A stretch of 10,575 nt of DNA, taken from assembly GCA_029881175.1 (NCBI GenBank), contig JAOUNC010000057.1, positions 1-10,575 on the forward strand, in the 5' to 3' direction. Positions 7,183 through 10,575 of this stretch are shown one piece after another. Under the pieces are notes generated by a model, which saw nothing but the letters and a program-made list of their open reading frames with translations, made no database searches and was not told the DNA's origin. Position numbers and translations under genes: made by a program. Each line of letters starts with the position of its first letter. Position 1 is the stretch's first letter. Origin of the DNA: Nitrospirota bacterium. GTDB lineage: Bacteria > Nitrospirota > Nitrospiria > Nitrospirales > UBA8639.

Positions 7183-7869
7183 TTATTTCGAGTCAAACAG
7201 GTCGTCGTTCGAAGAGGAAGGATCTCGAGGGGATCTTGTTTGCTGTAGCCCATGGCTTTCTTCGAAGTGGGCGGTGGATAGTTTAGCATTCAGAAATGTC
7301 GTTCCATTAAGGTTGGCTCCTTGGAAATTGGCCTCACTCGCATCGGTTTCCTGAAAATCCGCCCAGGAGCAATCCGCTGACGAGAAATCTGTTCCATGGG
7401 CCTGTGCGCGAACGAAGGTGGCTCCGCGTAGGGTGGTGCGTTGAAAGGATGTGCCGGTGAGTTCTGCTTGTTGAAAATCCGCCCAAATCAGATCAGCTTG
7501 TGAGAAATTTGCCCAAGCCAGTTGGCTGCGGTGAAATCGGGCACTTCGCAAGTTGGCCCCCTGAAAATTCGCGCCTCGCAAATCAGCGCCTTCAAAGTCC
7601 GCTCCTGGTAAATAGGCTTCTTGAAAATTGGCATTTCGCAGATCATGGTGGCGAAAATCCGCTTCGCGCCGGTCAACCTGAAAAAAATCTTGATGCGTAG
7701 GTAGGGGTGATGGACCAATTTGATGATTTTCACCCGGGGAGCGAGTGGTAATCCCCGAGGGTTGCGCTCGCTTCCAAGTCCGGTGAGCATCGAGGAGACG
7801 CGCACGGTCTTCTTCCAAGTCCGTGATAGCCGAAACTGGCTGGGGTGACTGGTCTTCACGCTCTGACAT
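7183..7869 (-). CDS. Pentapeptide-repeat protein with 27 tandem repeats
   Basis: The protein has 228 residues. An N-terminal polar region (1-69), without a signal peptide or membrane segment, is followed by 27 uninterrupted pentapeptides (70-204) of the A(D/N)FxxAxLxx kind, then a polar tail rich in Ser, Asp and Arg. The repeats should form a right-handed quadrilateral beta-helix of nearly seven coils. Phe occupies the centre of every odd repeat; even repeats have Leu (10), Ala (2) or Cys (1). Family members include DNA mimics that protect gyrase (Qnr, MfpA), but most have no known role, and this sequence alone does not assign one. The DNA shows the same 30-nt periodicity, for example near-identical segments at 7351 and 7471. 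ATG 7869 has a GGA eight nt upstream. The gene converges on the sigma gene and diverges from the zinc-ribbon gene at 8123. It is probably cytoplasmic. Confidence 0.93.
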   Translation of the reverse strand: MSEREDQSPQPVSAITDLEEDRARLLDAHRTWKRAQPSGITTRSPGENHQIGPSPLPTHQDFFQVDRREADFRHHDLRNANFQEAYLPGADFEGADLRGANFQGANLRSARFHRSQLAWANFSQADLIWADFQQAELTGTSFQRTTLRGATFVRAQAHGTDFSSADCSWADFQETDASEANFQGANLNGTTFLNAKLSTAHFEESHGLQQTRSPRDPSSSNDDLFDSK

Positions 7870-8007
7870 TGATCAATTCCGAGACGGGAATAACAGAGTA
7901 TGGCATGATAGACAGAACCATGATGGTATGCCGTTAATCTTCAAGAAACCATAGCGAAAATGCCAAGTCGGGTCCAGTCCCCAAGACGGAGGACCAGCTC
8001 AGGGCCA

Positions 8008-8035
8008 CTGAACATTCATGGGTGTATGCTATAAC
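8008..8035 (+). promoter_or_regulatory. Extended -10 promoter candidate for the gene at 8123
   Basis: TATAAC (8030-8035, five of six bases) is preceded by TG at 8027-8028, making an extended -10 element. CTGAAC (8008-8013) is a weak -35 at 16-nt spacing. The start site would be near 8042, leaving a leader of about 80 nt. Confidence 0.4.
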
Positions 8036-8122
8036 CAACCCCTGGTAAAGTCGTTGATGTAGGTATATCTGAATTGTCTGCATTGATCTCCAATCGACGT
8101 TCGTGACAAGGTGTGACCTGCA

Positions 8123-8800
8123 ATGGATCTGATGACTTTTGTTTCCATGACTGCGGCTTTTGTGCTGGCTTCTGGTCTGTGGATTTGGTGGAAAGATGGG
8201 AGATCCTTTCACCCTTTCAGGGAAAGGGTTTGCGATCGAATTCGATTAGCCCTGGGCATTGTGAGTCGAGATGAAATGACGAAGATTTATAAACAGCTTC
8301 AGGGCCTTGAGCAACAGTGGGAGCCTATCTTAGCGAAGGTAGAAGCGACAGCAACAGTTTCCAATCGGCTGGAACATGTTCCTAAAGAAATTCAGCGTCG
8401 GTTGGCCAATCTGGAAATGTCGGATGTTCCTCAGGCGTCCTCAGTAATCGGCCGCGTTCTGCCTCCCCGTTCCATTGTCCGTTCGGGACTTCGCATCACC
8501 CTCAGCGATGCTCTTTGGGGTAACCTTGGAATCATACGAGTAGAAGATGTTGAGGATCATCTCATTGATTCCCTGCTCCAAGGCCCATTTTGTCCGATGT
8601 GTTTAAAAAAAGCCGTTGGGCGGAGTCGGGATAAATATTCAGCCGTGGTGCCTGTGCACTGCCGGCATTGCGGGGTCACTTGGGATTGTCAGGGAACGCT
8701 TGATGCGTCTCTTTCCTTGGTGGCGTGGAAGCGCCAGGTTTATGACGCATTGGATCAAGAATATAGAGTGAGTGGAACCATCCAGCCGTATGATAAGTGA
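8123..8800 (+). CDS. Unrecognised membrane-anchored protein with a C-terminal zinc ribbon
   Basis: I do not recognise this 225-residue protein. One N-terminal hydrophobic helix (about 5-23) followed by basic residues suggests a signal anchor with the bulk of the protein in the cytoplasm. Residues about 50-98 are charged and helical (KIYKQLQGLEQQWEPILAK and similar) and may form a coiled coil. The C-terminal part has CPMC at 157-160 and CRHC at 180-183, the CX2C-X19-CX2C layout of a zinc ribbon, with another Cys at 189. Such ribbons bind nucleic acids or protein partners. The start at 8123 is supported by AAGGTG nine nt upstream and by the promoter candidate. The gene lies divergent from the pentapeptide gene and 122 nt before another membrane zinc-ribbon gene, which hints at a shared job; the function is unknown. 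Confidence 0.8.
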   Translation: MDLMTFVSMTAAFVLASGLWIWWKDGRSFHPFRERVCDRIRLALGIVSRDEMTKIYKQLQGLEQQWEPILAKVEATATVSNRLEHVPKEIQRRLANLEMSDVPQASSVIGRVLPPRSIVRSGLRITLSDALWGNLGIIRVEDVEDHLIDSLLQGPFCPMCLKKAVGRSRDKYSAVVPVHCRHCGVTWDCQGTLDASLSLVAWKRQVYDALDQEYRVSGTIQPYDK

Positions 8801-8885
8801 TCAACTGTCTTAGTCAGTCAGTAATCGCTAGTGAGAAAGGTAAAAGTAATCAACCTCATTCGAAGTCTGAGAATTGTCCCCGATC

Positions 8886-8914
8886 TTGTCTGGATATAGT
8901 GGGGATGCTATAAA
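8886..8914 (+). promoter_or_regulatory. Strong extended -10 promoter placed for a leaderless transcript
   Basis: TTGTCT (8886-8891, four of six bases) is followed after 17 nt by TATAAA (8909-8914, five of six), with TG at 8906-8907 completing an extended -10 element. The -10 element ends only 8 nt before the ATG at 8923, so transcription should begin at or just before the start codon. Confidence 0.55.
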
Positions 8915-8922
8915 CGATTACG

Positions 8923-9612
8923 ATGCCTGCCTGCCCTTCCTGCTCACAAGATAACCCCAACGACGCCAATTTTTGTTCCCAATGCGGGCAAGTGCTTGTC
9001 AAGCATGTTGCCGAACCAGAACGGGAGTCTCCTCCTCCGCTATCAACTCCCACGTCACTCCAATTATGGGAAACGTTTATTGGGCCTAACAAATCACTGC
9101 AGTTTTCTTTGAAAACAGGGTGGACGTGGCGTCCGGCATTTCTTTATTACAAGGAAAAATTTGCCAATCTTGAAACTCCGGCCGGTCCTCGTTTTGCGTT
9201 AAGTTGGAACTGGCCCGCCGCCTGCTTTGATTCTTTCCTGTGGTTTCTTTACCGAAAGATGTATATGTTTGCGTTGTTGTATGCCGTGGCTCCAGCCGTG
9301 GCGATTTTTCTCACTGGGGATATGACCGTGGGAATTGTTTCTCGGGTTTTAGCCGGGGGCAGCGCGAACTACCTGTATTTTTGGCATGTCAAAGACAAGC
9401 TCCAGCGTATCATGTCGATTCCGAATTTGGAGGAGACTGAGCGTGCGCAGTTGGTTCGTGAGGAAGGGGGGGTGCAACCCTATGTGTTGTGGTTGGGAGC
9501 CGCCTTACATGTCTTCATGCTCGGGCTGTTGGTGGCCGCAGTCTCTCAAGGTCCGCTTGAAGGGGATCTTTTAGAGGGAACAGAAGAACGGCCCACCCCT
9601 AAAATTTTTTAA
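8923..9612 (+). CDS. Zinc-ribbon protein with a DUF2628-like membrane domain
   Basis: The 229-residue protein starts with a compact zinc ribbon (C4, C7, C18, C21: CPSC then FCSQCG), then a Pro-rich linker (about 31-48). From about 95 onwards it carries a DUF2628-like membrane domain: SWNWPAACFDSFLWFLYRKMY (95-115) with the family's typical W-P-A-x-F and YRKM features, hydrophobic helices at about 113-131, 134-153 and 186-206, and a short acidic tail. Zinc-ribbon plus DUF2628 fusions are common in bacteria but have no assigned function. ATG 8923 is the first in-frame start after a TAA 15 nt upstream. No Shine-Dalgarno sequence is present, which fits the promoter immediately upstream and leaderless translation. 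It follows another membrane zinc-ribbon gene in the same direction but has its own promoter. Its stop overlaps the convergent gene's stop. Confidence 0.85.
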   Translation: MPACPSCSQDNPNDANFCSQCGQVLVKHVAEPERESPPPLSTPTSLQLWETFIGPNKSLQFSLKTGWTWRPAFLYYKEKFANLETPAGPRFALSWNWPAACFDSFLWFLYRKMYMFALLYAVAPAVAIFLTGDMTVGIVSRVLAGGSANYLYFWHVKDKLQRIMSIPNLEETERAQLVREEGGVQPYVLWLGAALHVFMLGLLVAAVSQGPLEGDLLEGTEERPTPKIF

Positions 9613-10502
9613 AGGCTGCCAGGAATGGTTGGGCTTGATGGGGGAGAGGGCTGAGCGGCTGTGGTGGTTTGCCAATTGAACCAGGCTTGGAACCATTCAT
9701 AGTCGGATTGATAGGCCGTGTGCCTGGCATCACCCTGTTCACCCTTTTCCGTTAAGAGTGTATAGGTTCGCGGCCAATTCTTTGTCCACCAGGACTTGAG
9801 TGCTTCCGGAGTCGCGGGTTGTTCATCCGGATGAAAGATATTTGCCGTGGCCACCAATTCAGCGAGTAATTTCCAGGTGCGGTCTTTTCCTAATCCCAGA
9901 CTTCGGAAGTGTTCGCGCAATAAAAAGACCACCCATAATTCTGCGCTATGTTTTTTATTATGTTTAAACGGCTGGGTTTGGCGAAGCGGAATGGGATCAA
10001 AGTTTTTGACAATGGAGGTATAGTCTGGGCCGCCATAGCTGCCGACTACTTCCGCAATCCCTTCCACCATATTCGCCAATTCCACTTCCACTTGTGGTCC
10101 TGGCGATGGATGGGAAGGGGAGTCATTGAGGGGGTTGGGGGAGGTGAGCATATCAATTACGGGTTTCAATTCCCGGAGCCGAGCCACCGCAGCTTTTAAA
10201 ATGTGTGACGATTCCACCCAATAATCGGAGTCGTGCTTTGCGGTCCGTTCCTGTCCTTCTGGTGGAAGGACCGGAGGAATCCAATGGCGAATGAGGGTGA
10301 AGAGCAGGTAATCCAGGTCGCCGCCTTCCTGTGCTGCGCGATCGAGGACCTGGTTGGGTCCCAAGCCTTGCCGAAAGAATTGCTCAGTTCGTTCGGCGAC
10401 GTGATGACGTTGGGCCAAAGCGGTCCACCAGTCGGCGAATTGTTGCCATTTGATGGAATTGGAAGTCATGATAGGTTGAGCAGAGCAGAAATCTGTGGCC
10501 AT
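9609..10502 (-). CDS. Conserved-looking hypothetical protein, soluble, function unknown
   Basis: I do not recognise this 297-residue protein. It has no signal peptide or membrane helix and is rich in Trp, His and Gln. Charged helical segments surround a proline-rich, probably disordered linker (about 121-138, and again at the C-terminus 284-296). A distinctive core at about 178-223 (KHNKKHSAELWVVFLLREHF followed by WKLLAELVATANIF) looks like packed alpha-helices and is the best part for a homology search. The coding call rests on length, plausible composition and the lack of a better frame on the other strand. ATG 10502 is the first possible start after an in-frame TGA; ATG 10469 is an alternative, and neither has a clear Shine-Dalgarno sequence. 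The gene converges on the zinc-ribbon DUF2628 gene with a 4-nt overlap. The 73 nt between its start and the window edge show nothing recognisable. Confidence 0.75.
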   Translation of the reverse strand: MATDFCSAQPIMTSNSIKWQQFADWWTALAQRHHVAERTEQFFRQGLGPNQVLDRAAQEGGDLDYLLFTLIRHWIPPVLPPEGQERTAKHDSDYWVESSHILKAAVARLRELKPVIDMLTSPNPLNDSPSHPSPGPQVEVELANMVEGIAEVVGSYGGPDYTSIVKNFDPIPLRQTQPFKHNKKHSAELWVVFLLREHFRSLGLGKDRTWKLLAELVATANIFHPDEQPATPEALKSWWTKNWPRTYTLLTEKGEQGDARHTAYQSDYEWFQAWFNWQTTTAAQPSPPSSPTIPGSL

Positions 10503-10575
10503 GGTACGAACTCATTGAATGGCAAAGCAAGTAGGCCTCTGAGAGATGACAGATGGATGGTCTATGGAAAAATTT

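Noticed and set aside
7258..7662. 30-nt periodic repeats that could suggest a CRISPR or a minisatellite
   Set aside because: The period follows the decapeptide unit of the pentapeptide protein; there are no unique spacers.
7934..8212. Minus-strand frame of 92 codons between the pentapeptide and zinc-ribbon genes
   Set aside because: It overlaps the start and promoter of the zinc-ribbon gene and shows no family-like sequence.

Overview
The window reads as chromosomal DNA of a Gram-negative bacterium with roughly even base composition. An outer-membrane lipid-asymmetry lipoprotein (MlaA) requires a double-membrane envelope. The mix of an RpoD-like sigma factor, a DUF2868/DUF3482 membrane GTPase pair and several unrecognised genes fits a Nitrospirota-type organism such as a marine Nitrospira. 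That placement is an inference from style and content, since no rRNA or other decisive marker is present. There is no tRNA, rRNA, insertion sequence or CRISPR array.

Left part (1-4939, all on the minus strand). In transcription order from the right, the genes are mlaA (3983-4939), an AI-2E family transporter (2644-3777), a DUF2868 membrane protein whose frame is broken near 1600 (1057-2567), and a DUF3482 GTPase running off the left edge (1-1049). The last two are 7 nt apart and form the known DUF2868-DUF3482 pair. The AI-2E gene has its own recognisable promoter with a dyad across the -10 element. This block is envelope-related, but nothing shows that the four genes form a single pathway.

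Centre (4940-7182). An AT-rich divergent intergenic region of about 400 nt separates mlaA from a complete RpoD-like sigma factor that lacks an obvious region 1.1. Upstream of the sigma gene is a good match to a sigma-54 promoter, which suggests that one sigma factor controls another. The sigma gene converges on a pentapeptide-repeat gene, and a long interrupted inverted repeat lies between them.

Right part (7183-10575). The pentapeptide protein (7183-7869, minus) has 27 uninterrupted repeats with strict alternation of Phe and non-Phe centres. Divergent from it are two plus-strand genes for small membrane-anchored zinc-ribbon proteins. The first (8123-8800) is unrecognised and the second (8923-9612) is a zinc ribbon fused to a DUF2628-like membrane domain. 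Both have extended -10 promoters sharing TGCTATAA, and the second promoter sits so close to the ATG that its transcript is probably leaderless. A soluble protein of unknown function (9609-10502, minus) converges on the DUF2628 gene, with overlapping stop codons. The most notable candidates are the sigma-54-like control of the RpoD paralogue, the leaderless zinc-ribbon gene and the broken membrane partner of the DUF3482 GTPase.
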